In this document: positions 1-9,595 of the stretch, in pieces | How positions within the stretch are numbered: position 1 is the stretch's first letter | Layout of the letters: the number at the start of each line of letters is the position of its first letter | Origin: Bacteroidales bacterium | GTDB taxonomy: Bacteria > Bacteroidota > Bacteroidia > Bacteroidales > UBA932 | Assembly (NCBI GenBank): GCA_015060245.1 | Contig: SUYU01000007.1 | Span: 62,001 to 126,000, forward strand | DNA: 64,000 nt | Direction of reading: 5' to 3' | Position numbers and translations under genes: made by a program | Notes under the pieces: model-generated | The model's input: only the letters and a program-made list of their open reading frames with translations | Database searches by the model: none | What the model was told of the DNA's origin: nothing

Positions 1-15
1 AAAAACCAATATATT

Positions 16-1032
16 ATGAAAAGATACAGCAATGGAACAATTATAAAGGCAACGGTCATAGTGATTGCAGCAGTGGCCATAATCTCAATGGTTGCAGCAA
101 TCTATTTCCAGAATGAGCCTTTGGTCCTGCAGGGGCGCATTGAGTGCCCGAGTACGGTTATATCAGGCAAACTGCTCGGAAGAATAGAACATTTGCATGT
201 AAGGGAGGGTGACACTGTAAAGGAGGGTGATACACTTGTCTCCATTTCAAGTCCTGAAATTGAAGCCCAACTTTCAAGCGCTTCAGCCATGGAGAGTGTA
301 GCCCTTTACCAGAATAGAAAGATTGATGCCGGCACAAGGATGGAGATACTCAAATCCCTTAAAGAGGCGTATATGGCGGCACAGGCCAACTACAAACTTG
401 CAGAAAAGAGTTATCAGAGAAGCCGGAGGCTCTTTGAAGACAGCATCATTACCCCGCAGAGAATGGATGAGGTATCTGCTCTGCTCAAAAATGCCGAAGC
501 CGCTGAAAAGGCCGCCAAATACCAGTATGAAATGGCCGAGGCCGGAGCGCAACAAGAAGACAAGGCAAGTTCCTTCGCTATGGTCAAGGCAGCCCGGGGC
601 AATGTTTGGGGGCTTGAATCGCTGTTGGCCGACACCCGTCTCACATCGGCCGTCGGAGGAGAGGTAAACTCAATATTCCTTTCGGAGGGGGAACTGGTAA
701 TGCCTGGGTCGGCAATCATGGAGATTACCGGTACCGACAGTTGCTACGTTGTACTTAATGTACGGGAGAACTACCTTGAGAAGTTTTACATTGGCTCTGA
801 GTTTATGGGGTCAATGCCGGCATTCGGGTATGCCAGACTGGCGTTCAAAGTCTTTTATATAAGTCCTTTGGGAAGTTTTGCAAACTGGAGTGAGACCCGT
901 GACGGCAACAACTACAACCTTGCCACCTTCCAGATTAAGGCTCATCCGATAAAAGTCATTGATACCTCGGCTGACAATTCACTTATAAAACGTCTGCGCC
1001 CGGGCATGAGCGTTCTTGTTGAAATTGAATAG
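16..1032 (+). CDS. HlyD-family membrane fusion (periplasmic adaptor) protein
   Basis: A 338-residue periplasmic adaptor of the HlyD/EmrA type, expected to join an inner-membrane pump to a TolC-like outer-membrane channel. One N-terminal membrane anchor lies at about residues 10-31. A lipoyl/biotinyl-like half follows at about 35-80 (LHVREGDTVKEGDTLVSI), then a long Ala/Glu/Lys-rich coiled-coil hairpin to about 200, and the second lipoyl half and beta-barrel (SEGELVMPGSAIMEITG) to the C-terminus. It overlaps the downstream ABC-2 permease gene by 17 nt if that gene starts at 1016, so the two are very probably cotranscribed and coupled. A TolC-family gene would be expected upstream, outside the window. 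The family is clear; the exported substrate is unknown. Confidence 0.9.
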   Translation: MKRYSNGTIIKATVIVIAAVAIISMVAAIYFQNEPLVLQGRIECPSTVISGKLLGRIEHLHVREGDTVKEGDTLVSISSPEIEAQLSSASAMESVALYQNRKIDAGTRMEILKSLKEAYMAAQANYKLAEKSYQRSRRLFEDSIITPQRMDEVSALLKNAEAAEKAAKYQYEMAEAGAQQEDKASSFAMVKAARGNVWGLESLLADTRLTSAVGGEVNSIFLSEGELVMPGSAIMEITGTDSCYVVLNVRENYLEKFYIGSEFMGSMPAFGYARLAFKVFYISPLGSFANWSETRDGNNYNLATFQIKAHPIKVIDTSADNSLIKRLRPGMSVLVEIE

Positions 1033-3289
1033 AGATATATTAAAAATGAAAATCCCGGAGTACATAAAAGATGAGTTGGAAAGGATAGGATCAAGAAGCC
1101 TCTATCCTATTGTCCTGGTTATTCTGCCCCTCTTTTCGATAATCTTCCTCTGCACAATTTTTGGCAATGGTAGAATTGAGGAACTCCCTGTTGGTGCTGT
1201 AGACTATACGGGAAGCAGGCTGTCGGGAGAGATACTTGATAAGATTGACGCATCATCCACTTTACATATAGAGCATATATATACAAGTGAGAATGAGGCT
1301 ATAAGGGCTATGCAGAATCTGGAGATATATGGTTTTGTTACAATACCTCCAAATTTTGACAGGAGCCTCTACAGCGGAGGGCAGCCACAGATTGCATATT
1401 ATTACCAGAAATCGCTTCTTGCAACCGGAGAGGAGGTTAATGGGGCTTTTCTCAAAGTGCTGGCCGATGTTGCCAAATCTCTTCTTGAGCAGAGCGGTTC
1501 AATGGGCGGCCTTGACAAGGAGAGCATAAAGGCAGTAGCCATGCCGGTAAACATCAACAGCATTCCGGAGTATAACAGCAACCTTGACTTCAGGGTATAC
1601 ATAACCTATCCGTTCATATTCATATTTCTGCAGATAATACTTCTAGTTTTTATAGTCTATATCATTGGCCTCTCAAAGATGTTGGAGAACAGGAGCAGGG
1701 AGATTCCCGCAAGAGTGTTGCCCTACATCACTATATTCGGATGTTATGCCATACTCTCCACTTTCATTTGCTTTACTCTGCTTGACATGCCGGCCAATGG
1801 AAGAGTTGCAGAACTTGCACTTTCGGGCATCCTGCTCTTTTGTGCAACCGCAGGCACGGGTGTAGCCATTGCGGCGCTCGTACCAAATTTCTCCATTGCA
1901 GTTAGCCTGGCCTCCATGTACGGGGCCCTTGGTGCAACCATGTGTGGAGTTACATTTCCAATTGAACAGATGTCCGGATGGGTACAGGCCCTTGCCGAAC
2001 TCTTCCCTGTCCGCCATTTCACAAGAATCTACCACAATCTCCTATACCGTGACATTTCCTTTATATACTCCCTCAAGGAGATAGCAGCGCTGCTTCTGTT
2101 CACATCGCTCATATGGATTGTCCCTTATTGGGTTTCAAATCACAGGAAACATGGAAATATTTGGTTGCGGTTCCGCAATCTGCCTGTAATATATGGAGTG
2201 CTGCTCATTGCTGTAGGAGGCACTATGGGATATGCCCTGCTATATAATGTCCTCTATCTTCCCAACAGGGTAAAGGAGATGCCTGTAGCAGTGTCGGACG
2301 AGAGCGGAACACCTTTGAGCAGGGATTTCATCTCCTGCCTTGATGCCACAGAAGGGGTGGATGTAGTGTGCTGCAATACAGATTATATGAGTTCTGCAAA
2401 GATGATGAAAAGGAATAAAGTGAGGGGCATAATCTATATCCCTTCCGACTTTGCACAAAGAATTGCAACGTCAAGGGAGTCTATATTCATTATGGAGGGC
2501 ACGACCACCTCATTCCTTTACTATCTTACCCTGCAGGAGAGTTGTGTGGGAGCACTCCAGAATATAAATGCAAAATATAGGAGCGCTGTGGTGGAATCAC
2601 TTCCACTCGAGGGCAAACTCATGCTGGCAAAGGCTCTACAAATGAAAATTTCGGGTATTCCAATTACAAATGCAGAGGGAGGATATGCCACATTCCTCAT
2701 TCCGGTTGTATTTATTGTAGCCCTTTTCCAAACCATGATTATGGCCATGGGTGTATGGAGAGGTAGTCTTGCTGGCAGAACAAAGGGAGAGTTGCGCCAT
2801 GTATCACCGTCGCCAATGAAAGATATTCTCATTGCCACAGGTTTTTATATGCTTGTAGCAGTTTTTGTAATTGGAGTTGTACCGCTGATGTTCAATCTTC
2901 CGCATTCGGGAAATATGCTGCAGAGCATGATTTTCATGGCAATTTTTCTATTGGCCACTGCTGCGGGAGCATATCTGCTCTCAATGCTCTTTACAGATTC
3001 CGAGAGTGTCAACCTCGTTGTGCCATTCTTCTCGATAGGCCTTATATTCTTGTCGGGCATCTCTTTTCCTAGGGATTGCATGCCTTGGTTCTGGCAAATC
3101 TGCTACTACATTTTCCCTTGTTCACCCGGAATAACCGGCTATATAAAGTTGAACTCACTTGGAGCCCCTTTTGAATCGGCAGAAGGAGAAATAATTCTGC
3201 TTGGAATACAGGCTGCAGTTTACATTGCCCTCATCATCTGCATTACAAACAGAAAAAGGGAATCTTACAAAAGGGTCCTCATCAAATAG
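1016..3289 (+). CDS. Double-length ABC-2 type permease (two fused permease units)
   Basis: A 757-residue inner-membrane protein that looks like two complete YhhJ/YbhR-type ABC-2 permeases joined head to tail. Unit 1 (about residues 1-375) has a first membrane helix at 33-51, a large extracytoplasmic domain to about 193 and then five or six helices. Unit 2 (about 385-750) repeats the plan, beginning with the helix VIYGVLLIAVGGTMGYALL. Both extracytoplasmic domains carry the family's 'GxxxIPxxFxxxL' region (VTIPPNFDRSL and IYIPSDFAQRI). ABC-2 permeases in this family are usually 370-400 residues. No ABC ATPase is encoded here. ATG 1046 is an alternative start 14 nt after the upstream stop. With the adaptor at 16-1032 it should form an envelope-spanning exporter of unknown substrate. 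Confidence 0.86.
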   Translation: MLKLNRDILKMKIPEYIKDELERIGSRSLYPIVLVILPLFSIIFLCTIFGNGRIEELPVGAVDYTGSRLSGEILDKIDASSTLHIEHIYTSENEAIRAMQNLEIYGFVTIPPNFDRSLYSGGQPQIAYYYQKSLLATGEEVNGAFLKVLADVAKSLLEQSGSMGGLDKESIKAVAMPVNINSIPEYNSNLDFRVYITYPFIFIFLQIILLVFIVYIIGLSKMLENRSREIPARVLPYITIFGCYAILSTFICFTLLDMPANGRVAELALSGILLFCATAGTGVAIAALVPNFSIAVSLASMYGALGATMCGVTFPIEQMSGWVQALAELFPVRHFTRIYHNLLYRDISFIYSLKEIAALLLFTSLIWIVPYWVSNHRKHGNIWLRFRNLPVIYGVLLIAVGGTMGYALLYNVLYLPNRVKEMPVAVSDESGTPLSRDFISCLDATEGVDVVCCNTDYMSSAKMMKRNKVRGIIYIPSDFAQRIATSRESIFIMEGTTTSFLYYLTLQESCVGALQNINAKYRSAVVESLPLEGKLMLAKALQMKISGIPITNAEGGYATFLIPVVFIVALFQTMIMAMGVWRGSLAGRTKGELRHVSPSPMKDILIATGFYMLVAVFVIGVVPLMFNLPHSGNMLQSMIFMAIFLLATAAGAYLLSMLFTDSESVNLVVPFFSIGLIFLSGISFPRDCMPWFWQICYYIFPCSPGITGYIKLNSLGAPFESAEGEIILLGIQAAVYIALIICITNRKRESYKRVLIK

Positions 3290-3357
3290 AGAATCCTTGC
3301 CAGAGCAATTCCGGCAAGGATTTACTACTCATGGAGATGACTTTTGAGTCAGCCTCC
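3290..3357. repeat. REP-like hairpin repeat, copy 1
   Basis: Directly after the ABC-2 permease stop a perfect 10-bp stem (AATCCTTGCC at 3292-3301 with GGCAAGGATT at 3313-3322) is followed by a tail containing GATGACTTTTGAGTCAGCC. The stem, its sequence and the tail recur at 5195-5256 and 47068-47218. It lies between two convergent genes and may act as a bidirectional terminator, but it has no long T-tract. Confidence 0.65.
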
Positions 3358-3382
3358 ACACTCCAATAAGTGTATAAATGTA

Positions 3383-4522
3383 TTACAGATTCGCTTTCAA
3401 GAGTTCTACAATCTCCTCTTCCGATGGTTGTCTCTTGATGATAATGCCATTCTGGTCTACAAATATGCTCTGTGGAATAAACCTTACATGGTAAAGTTTG
3501 GCAACTTCGCAATCCCAGTATGCCAAATCAGAAACATGTTCCCACTTCAAATTGTCATTTTTGATTGCTTTTACCCAAGAATCCTTGTCTCTGTCCAATG
3601 ACACGCCTATGATATCAAAGCCCTTTTTCTTGAACTCCTTGTGAATCTCAACCAAAGTCGGGTTGAATCTTCTGCATGGTCCGCACCATGATGCCCAGAA
3701 ATCTACCATGGTAACCTTGTTCTTCTTGTAGAAATCAGAGAATTTTACTGGTTTACCATTTACATCATTCAATACAAAATCAGGAGCCTGCATGCCTGGC
3801 TGAAGACTCTTTAGGATTGCCAATACCGACTCTATCTTCTCAACGTTCCTGTTGCCTGCGAACTCCGGATTTGCCTTGAATGCAGCAACTCTTGCTTCAG
3901 CCTCAGCAATGTCAAGTGACTCAATTTCGGTCAAAGTAGCCTGCAAAGCAAACAGAGATGCCGGGTGGGTCTTGATGTAATTGTTTACGGCCTCCTCTAC
4001 AATATTTGAAATGCTGTCGTGAACTGCTTCAATTCTTGCTTTCTGCTCTGCTGTAGCATCTTTAGATGAGTATACCATCAAAAGTGAATCCATCTTTACA
4101 GACTCATTCAACTCCTTATGGATATTTTTCAAAGAATCAGAAACTGTCTGGTATCTTCCACCCTTTACATCAACCACCGGATGTGCATCTGCCACAAGAG
4201 TGATCTTTACGGCTGTTTTACCCTTCTCTACAAAGACAGAAGAGTATCTTACATCCCTTTTACCATCATTTACAGCAACATAAAACACTTGTGGAGTTGG
4301 AATGGAATCACCGTGGAAAGAGACCTTACCATCTGCCAATACAGCCTTGTGCTCAATAAGTTCATCACTGTTTCTTGACATGTTGGACAAAATGACTGTA
4401 TCAGATTTCAATTGCGACATATCGCCTGCGAATTGTACATCTACAGTATAACCATTCTCTACAGGTGCGCTACATGCGAACATCGCACAAACCATAGCAC
4501 ACAATACAAACAATTTTTTCAT
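3383..4522 (-). CDS. TlpA/ResA-like thiol-disulfide lipoprotein with DUF4369-like N-terminus
   Basis: A 379-residue exported thioredoxin-fold protein. The N-terminus is a lipoprotein signal with lipobox FACS (Cys17), so it should be membrane-anchored and face the periplasm. Residues about 25-120 resemble the DUF4369 domain that often precedes TlpA domains in Bacteroidota. A helical, charged linker runs from about 125 to 240, and a TlpA/AhpC-TSA thioredoxin domain fills the rest with redox motif WCGPC at 279-283. The likely role is reduction of disulfides in exported or cytochrome-c-type proteins; the target is unknown. A TATATTTG -7 element (4539-4546) sits just upstream, so it has its own promoter. 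It converges with the ABC-2 permease gene. Confidence 0.88.
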   Translation of the reverse strand: MKKLFVLCAMVCAMFACSAPVENGYTVDVQFAGDMSQLKSDTVILSNMSRNSDELIEHKAVLADGKVSFHGDSIPTPQVFYVAVNDGKRDVRYSSVFVEKGKTAVKITLVADAHPVVDVKGGRYQTVSDSLKNIHKELNESVKMDSLLMVYSSKDATAEQKARIEAVHDSISNIVEEAVNNYIKTHPASLFALQATLTEIESLDIAEAEARVAAFKANPEFAGNRNVEKIESVLAILKSLQPGMQAPDFVLNDVNGKPVKFSDFYKKNKVTMVDFWASWCGPCRRFNPTLVEIHKEFKKKGFDIIGVSLDRDKDSWVKAIKNDNLKWEHVSDLAYWDCEVAKLYHVRFIPQSIFVDQNGIIIKRQPSEEEIVELLKANL

Positions 4523-4538
4523 AAGTTTACCTGTTAAT

Positions 4539-4546
4539 CAAATATA
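4539..4546 (-). promoter_or_regulatory. -7 promoter element for the TlpA-like gene
   Basis: TATATTTG on the minus strand matches the Bacteroidota TAnnTTTG element 17 nt upstream of the start codon. No good TTTG -33 box is seen at the standard spacing, so this is tentative. Confidence 0.35.
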
Positions 4547-4558
4547 ATAATTACAAAT

Positions 4559-5095
4559 TTACATCTGCGCATCCTTGTATGATTCAGGATCAAGGAACCA
4601 CTCCTTGTACATCATGTAACCCTGGGCATTTTTGTGAGCCGCAGCACCAATTGCCTCCGACCCCTCCTTTACCCTCTTTGCCGGGATACCGGCATAAACA
4701 CCTGGCTCAAGCACGCTGTTGCTCAAGACTACTGCTCCTGCTGCTATGATTGTATTGTCGGGGATAACGGCATTGTCCATCAATATTGCTCCCATTCCTA
4801 CAAGTACATTGTTGCCCACTTTTGCACCATGAATAATGGCGTTGTGTCCTACAGAGACATCATTTCCAATCTCACATACAGACCTCTGATATAGAGTATG
4901 AAGTACTGCACCGTCCTGTATATTTACCCTGTCTCCAATCTTTATTGTATTTACATCACCCCTTAATACCGCACTGTACCAGATACTGCAGTCATCGCCC
5001 ATTGTAACATCGCCTATAATTGCCGCTGTCTCTGCGATAAAACAGTTCTTTCCCATTTTTGGGACCATTCCATTCAATTCTTTAATAATAGCCAT
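4559..5095 (-). CDS. Gamma-type carbonic anhydrase / hexapeptide-repeat protein (YrdA/PaaY-like)
   Basis: A 178-residue left-handed beta-helix protein with repeated [LIV]-G-x-x-x-x hexapeptides across residues about 15-150 (KIGDRVNIQDGAVLHT, GNDVSVGHNAIIHGAKVG). The three histidines expected to bind metal between subunits of the trimer are present (LHTLYQR and GHNAIIHG). The family includes active gamma carbonic anhydrases and inactive relatives, so activity cannot be read from sequence alone. I chose the ATG at 5095 (MAIIKELNG) rather than the one at 5113, because the earlier ATG overlaps a TAAATTTG promoter element at 5112-5119. Confidence 0.87.
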   Translation of the reverse strand: MAIIKELNGMVPKMGKNCFIAETAAIIGDVTMGDDCSIWYSAVLRGDVNTIKIGDRVNIQDGAVLHTLYQRSVCEIGNDVSVGHNAIIHGAKVGNNVLVGMGAILMDNAVIPDNTIIAAGAVVLSNSVLEPGVYAGIPAKRVKEGSEAIGAAAHKNAQGYMMYKEWFLDPESYKDAQM

Positions 5096-5111
5096 AACAA
5101 AAATTTTCGGC

Positions 5112-5119
5112 AAATTTAT
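5112..5119 (-). promoter_or_regulatory. -7 promoter element for the gamma carbonic anhydrase gene
   Basis: TAAATTTG on the minus strand fits TAnnTTTG and lies 17-24 nt upstream of the chosen start. A TTTA at 5137-5140 is a weak -33 candidate with 17-nt spacing. Confidence 0.35.
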
Positions 5120-5194
5120 TAAAAAAAGTAATCAATAAAACACTTTTCCTTCGTGACAAAAAGAGGAGCGGTCCAAAAGGTAGCCCATTAAACG

Positions 5195-5256
5195 GCGAAT
5201 CCCTGCCAGAGTATACTCTAACAGGGATCTGCTGTTCATTGAGATGTCTGTCAAGC
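5195..5256. repeat. REP-like hairpin repeat, copy 2
   Basis: A stem-loop GCGAATCCCTGCCAGAGT / ACTCTAACAGGGAT with a 2-nt mismatch, followed by the tail TGCTGTTCATTGAGATGTC. It shares the GCGAATCCCTGCC arm and TGCTGTT tail with the copy at 47068 and is related to the copy at 3290. It lies 35-96 nt beyond the rpoC stop, so it may help to end the rpoBC transcript. Confidence 0.65.
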
Positions 5257-5290
5257 AAACATCTCTACAATATTCTGATGTTGCTGCAAA

Positions 5291-8200
5291 TTACTCAGCC
5301 TGCTCTTTTGCCGCTTTGTTCTTTGCCATTCTCTGGTAATCCTCCATTGATGCAACAACAAGTTTCTCATACTCGCGTTGGCCGGTACCTGCAGGAATAG
5401 GGTGTCCGCAGATAACGTTCTCCTTCAAGCCCTCCAAAGTATCTACCTTGCCACGGATAGCAGCGTCGCTCAATACTTTTGTGGTCTCCTGGAATGATGC
5501 CGCACTCATGAAACTGCTTGTCTTCAATGCTGCACGTGTAATACCCTGAAGAACCTGGTTTGAAGTTGCAGGTATAGCATCCCTTGCCTCTACAAGTTTC
5601 AAATCCTGACGTTTGAGGATTGAGTTCTCGTCTCTCAATCTTCTTACTGTAACAATCTGGCCTGCTTTCAATGCCTGTGAATCACCGGCATCCAAAACCA
5701 CCTTCTTATCCCAGATCATGTCATTCTCCTGCATAAACTCCCATTTGTCAACCAACTGCTCAGGCAAGAAGCGTGTATCACCCGGATCAACAATCTCAAC
5801 TTTACGCATCATCTGTCTTACGATAATCTCAAAGTGCTTGTCGTTGATCTTCACACCCTGCATACGGTAAACCTCCTGAATCTCGTTTACAATATACTCC
5901 TGAACCTTGGTAGGACCCTGGATTGCAAGAATATCGCCTGGAGAGATTGCACCGTCTGACAAAGGCATTCCGGCACGTACATAGTCATTCTCCTGAACGA
6001 GGATCTGTTTTGAAAGCGGAACAAGATAACGTTTCTCCTCTCCGGTCTTTGACTTGATGATGATCTCTCTGTTACCACGTTTGATCTTGCCCATGATTAC
6101 CTCACCGTTAATCTCAGATACAACAGCAGGGTTAGATGGGTTACGGGCCTCAAACAACTCGGTTACACGTGGAAGACCACCGGTAATATCGCCTGATTTT
6201 CCAATTGCCCTAGGAATCTTGATAAGTATATCGCCAGCCTTGACATCCTGGTTGTTCTCTACCACGATATGCGCACCTACAGGCAAGTTGTACAATCTCA
6301 AATCATTACCCTCCTTGTCAACAATCTTGATTGTAGGGTTCTTTGATTTGTCACGGCTCTCAATAACCACCTTCTCGCGGTGCAATGAGAACTCATCTGC
6401 AGCCTCCTCTCGGAATGTTACACCTTCAATCAAACTGTCATACACAACTTTACCTGAAGTCTCAGTGATTGTAATGGCGTTATAGGCATCCCACTCACAA
6501 ATCTTGTCACCCTTCTTAACCAAATCACCATTCTTGAAGTAAAGGATTGCACCATAAGGAATGTTGTACTGTGACAATGTAATGCCTGTATTGGCATCAA
6601 CAATTCTCATCTCAGCGGTACGGCCAATAACGACATCAAGATTGTTGCCGTTCTCATCCTCCTTGACAATTGTCCTCAACTCCTCAAACTCCAACTTACC
6701 GTCATATCTTGTAACAATCTCACTCTCTGATACTGAACTTGACGCAGTACCACCCACGTGGAATGTTCTCAAGGTCAACTGTGTACCTGGCTCACCAATT
6801 GACTGTGCAGCAATTACACCAACAACCTCTCCCTTCTCAACCATCTTGCCTCTTGCCAAGTTACGTCCGTAACATTTTGCACATACACCCTTCTTGGATT
6901 CGCAAGTCAATACAGAACGGATCTCGACAGCCTCAATTGGCAATGACTCGATCAATGCAGCGATATCTTCAGTAATCTCCTCGCCTGCTCCGATTATCTT
7001 GTCACCTGTAAGCGGGTTATACACATCATGAACAGTTGTTCTACCCAAGATTCTGTCATACAAAGACTCAACAATATCGTCCTTGTTCTTGATTGCTGTT
7101 GCTACAAGACCACGCAATGTTCCACAATCCTCCTCGTTGATGATGACATCATGTGAAACGTCAACAAGCCTACGGGTCAAGTATCCTGCATCGGCAGTCT
7201 TCAACGCTGTATCGGCCAAACCTTTACGCGCACCGTGGGTAGAGATGAAGTACTCAAGAACCGAAAGACCCTCCTTAAAGTTTGAAAGAATAGGGTTCTC
7301 GATAATCTCTGCACCTTGCGATCCTGACTTTTGAGGTTTTGCCATCAAACCACGCATACCGCACAACTGACGGATCTGCTCCTTGGAACCACGGGCTCCG
7401 GAGTGAAGCATCATATATACCGGGTTGAAACCCTGATTGTCGCTTGCAATCTGTTTCTCGACAATATTTGTAAGTCTTGAGTTTGTATTTGTCCAGATAT
7501 CGATAATCTGGTTATATCTCTCGTTGTTTGTGATAAGACCGTTGTCGTAACTTGCCTGGATATTCTCAACCTCATTATAACCGGCCTCAACCAAATCATA
7601 TTTCTCCTGAGGAATGATAACGTCACCCAAGTTGAATGACAAACCGCCCTTGAACGCCATGTTGTAACCAATGGCCTTGATGTCATCAAGGAACTGTGCA
7701 GTCCTTGCAACACCTGACACCTTCAATACTCTACCGATAATATCACGCAATGATTTCTTTGTAAGAAGTTCATTGATGAAACCGACCTCCTTTGGAACAA
7801 CCTGGTTGAAGATGACTCTACCTGCAGTAGTCTCAACAAGTTCATATCCCTTGCTCAAATCCATAGGATCCTTTGGAAGACGTACCTTTATCTGCGCATG
7901 AAGATCTAGTCTGCCCTCATTGTTGGCAATGATGATCTCCTCCGGACCGTAGAAGCACATGCCCTCTCCTTTTACGCCTGGACGCGGTTTGGTAATGTAG
8001 TACAAACCAAGGACCATGTCCTGTGACGGCACTGTAATAGGAGCACCGTTGGCAGGGTTAAGGATATTGTGCGATCCCAACATAAGAAGTTGGGCCTCAA
8101 GAATTGCAGCATTGCCCAATGGCAAGTGAACCGCCATCTGGTCACCGTCAAAGTCGGCGTTGAACGCAGTACAAGCAAGCGGATGCAACTGGATAGCCTT

Positions 8201-9556
8201 ACCCTCAATCAATTTTGGCTGGAATGCCTGAATACCCAATCTGTGCAAGGTAGGGGCACGGTTCAACAATACTGGATGACCCTTCATCACATTCTCAAGG
8301 ATATCCCAAATTACTGTATCTTTCCTGTCAACAATCTTCTTGGCAGATTTAACTGTCTTTACAATTCCCCTTTCAAGAAGTTTTCTTATGATAAACGGTT
8401 TATACAACTCAGCCGCCATGAATTTTGGCAGACCGCACTCATGCATCTTCAACTCCGGTCCAACGACAATAACTGAACGCGCAGAGTAGTCAACCCTCTT
8501 ACCCAACAAGTTCTGACGGAAACGTCCCTGTTTACCTTTCAAACTGTCAGACAAAGATTTAAGGGTTCTATTGGCATCAGTCTTTACTGCATTTGACTTT
8601 CTTGAGTTGTCAAAGAGTGAGTCTACAGCCTCCTGAAGCATACGTTTCTCATTTCTGAGGATAACCTCCGGTGCCTTAATCTCAATCAATCTCTTCAGAC
8701 GGTTGTTTCTTATGATAACCCTTCTGTAAAGGTCATTCAAGTCAGATGTTGCAAACCTGCCACCATCAAGTGGAACCAAAGGTCTCAAATCAGGTGGAAT
8801 TACAGGAATCACCTTGAGTATCATCCACTCCGGACGGTTGACATCCTTTGACTCCCTGAAAGCCTCAATGACGCTCAATCTCTTGAGGGCATCCGCTTTT
8901 CTCTGCTGTGAAGTCTCTGTCTCTATCCTGCTTCTGAGTGTGTATGAAAGATCATCAAGATCAATCTTTGACAACAAAGTGTACAAAGACTCTGCACCCA
9001 TTCCTGCAACGAACTTGTTAGGATCCTCATCCTCCAACATCTGGTTCTCCTTTGGAAGATTGTCAAGTACATTCAAGTACTCCTCTTCGGTAAGAAGATC
9101 CAATTCCTTGATTCCCTGCTCAGCAGCAAGACCAGGCTGGATAACGATATACCTCTCGTAATAGATGATTGCATCCAATTTCTTTGACGGGATACCCAAC
9201 AGGTAACCAATCTTGTTAGGGGTTGAGCGGAAATACCAGATATGTGCTACCGGAACTGTAAGGGTAATGTGACCCATACGCTCCCTGCGCACCTTCTTCT
9301 CTGTAACCTCCACACCACAACGGTCACAAATGATTCCTCTGTAACGGATTCTCTTGTACTTGCCGCAGTGGCACTCATAGTCTTTTGACGGACCAAAAAT
9401 CCTCTCGCAGAACAAACCGTCTCTCTCCGGTTTATAAGTACGATAGTTAACGGTTTCTGGTTTTAGAACCTCTCCTGAAGATCTTTCAAGGATCTCTTCA
9501 GGAGAAGCCAAACCAATTGTAATTCGGCTGAAATTACTTTTAACCTTCAATGACAT
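5291..9556 (-). CDS. rpoC: DNA-directed RNA polymerase subunit beta'
   Basis: The 1421-residue largest subunit of RNA polymerase, forming one pincer of the clamp and much of the active site. The N-terminal zinc ribbon is visible (CHCG at 62-65, CDRCG near 76-80), followed by the catalytic NADFDGDQM at 467-475 whose three Asp hold the Mg ion. A second zinc site ([15 protein letters not shown]) and a typical C-terminal region are present. The gene starts 39 nt after the rpoB stop, so the two are cotranscribed. Length and motifs are normal for Bacteroidota and no truncation is seen. Confidence 0.99.
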   Translation of the reverse strand: MSLKVKSNFSRITIGLASPEEILERSSGEVLKPETVNYRTYKPERDGLFCERIFGPSKDYECHCGKYKRIRYRGIICDRCGVEVTEKKVRRERMGHITLTVPVAHIWYFRSTPNKIGYLLGIPSKKLDAIIYYERYIVIQPGLAAEQGIKELDLLTEEEYLNVLDNLPKENQMLEDEDPNKFVAGMGAESLYTLLSKIDLDDLSYTLRSRIETETSQQRKADALKRLSVIEAFRESKDVNRPEWMILKVIPVIPPDLRPLVPLDGGRFATSDLNDLYRRVIIRNNRLKRLIEIKAPEVILRNEKRMLQEAVDSLFDNSRKSNAVKTDANRTLKSLSDSLKGKQGRFRQNLLGKRVDYSARSVIVVGPELKMHECGLPKFMAAELYKPFIIRKLLERGIVKTVKSAKKIVDRKDTVIWDILENVMKGHPVLLNRAPTLHRLGIQAFQPKLIEGKAIQLHPLACTAFNADFDGDQMAVHLPLGNAAILEAQLLMLGSHNILNPANGAPITVPSQDMVLGLYYITKPRPGVKGEGMCFYGPEEIIIANNEGRLDLHAQIKVRLPKDPMDLSKGYELVETTAGRVIFNQVVPKEVGFINELLTKKSLRDIIGRVLKVSGVARTAQFLDDIKAIGYNMAFKGGLSFNLGDVIIPQEKYDLVEAGYNEVENIQASYDNGLITNNERYNQIIDIWTNTNSRLTNIVEKQIASDNQGFNPVYMMLHSGARGSKEQIRQLCGMRGLMAKPQKSGSQGAEIIENPILSNFKEGLSVLEYFISTHGARKGLADTALKTADAGYLTRRLVDVSHDVIINEEDCGTLRGLVATAIKNKDDIVESLYDRILGRTTVHDVYNPLTGDKIIGAGEEITEDIAALIESLPIEAVEIRSVLTCESKKGVCAKCYGRNLARGKMVEKGEVVGVIAAQSIGEPGTQLTLRTFHVGGTASSSVSESEIVTRYDGKLEFEELRTIVKEDENGNNLDVVIGRTAEMRIVDANTGITLSQYNIPYGAILYFKNGDLVKKGDKICEWDAYNAITITETSGKVVYDSLIEGVTFREEAADEFSLHREKVVIESRDKSKNPTIKIVDKEGNDLRLYNLPVGAHIVVENNQDVKAGDILIKIPRAIGKSGDITGGLPRVTELFEARNPSNPAVVSEINGEVIMGKIKRGNREIIIKSKTGEEKRYLVPLSKQILVQENDYVRAGMPLSDGAISPGDILAIQGPTKVQEYIVNEIQEVYRMQGVKINDKHFEIIVRQMMRKVEIVDPGDTRFLPEQLVDKWEFMQENDMIWDKKVVLDAGDSQALKAGQIVTVRRLRDENSILKRQDLKLVEARDAIPATSNQVLQGITRAALKTSSFMSAASFQETTKVLSDAAIRGKVDTLEGLKENVICGHPIPAGTGQREYEKLVVASMEDYQRMAKNKAAKEQAE

Positions 9557-9595
9557 ATTCTTGTTATTTCAAATTATCAAATACTTTAAATACAA

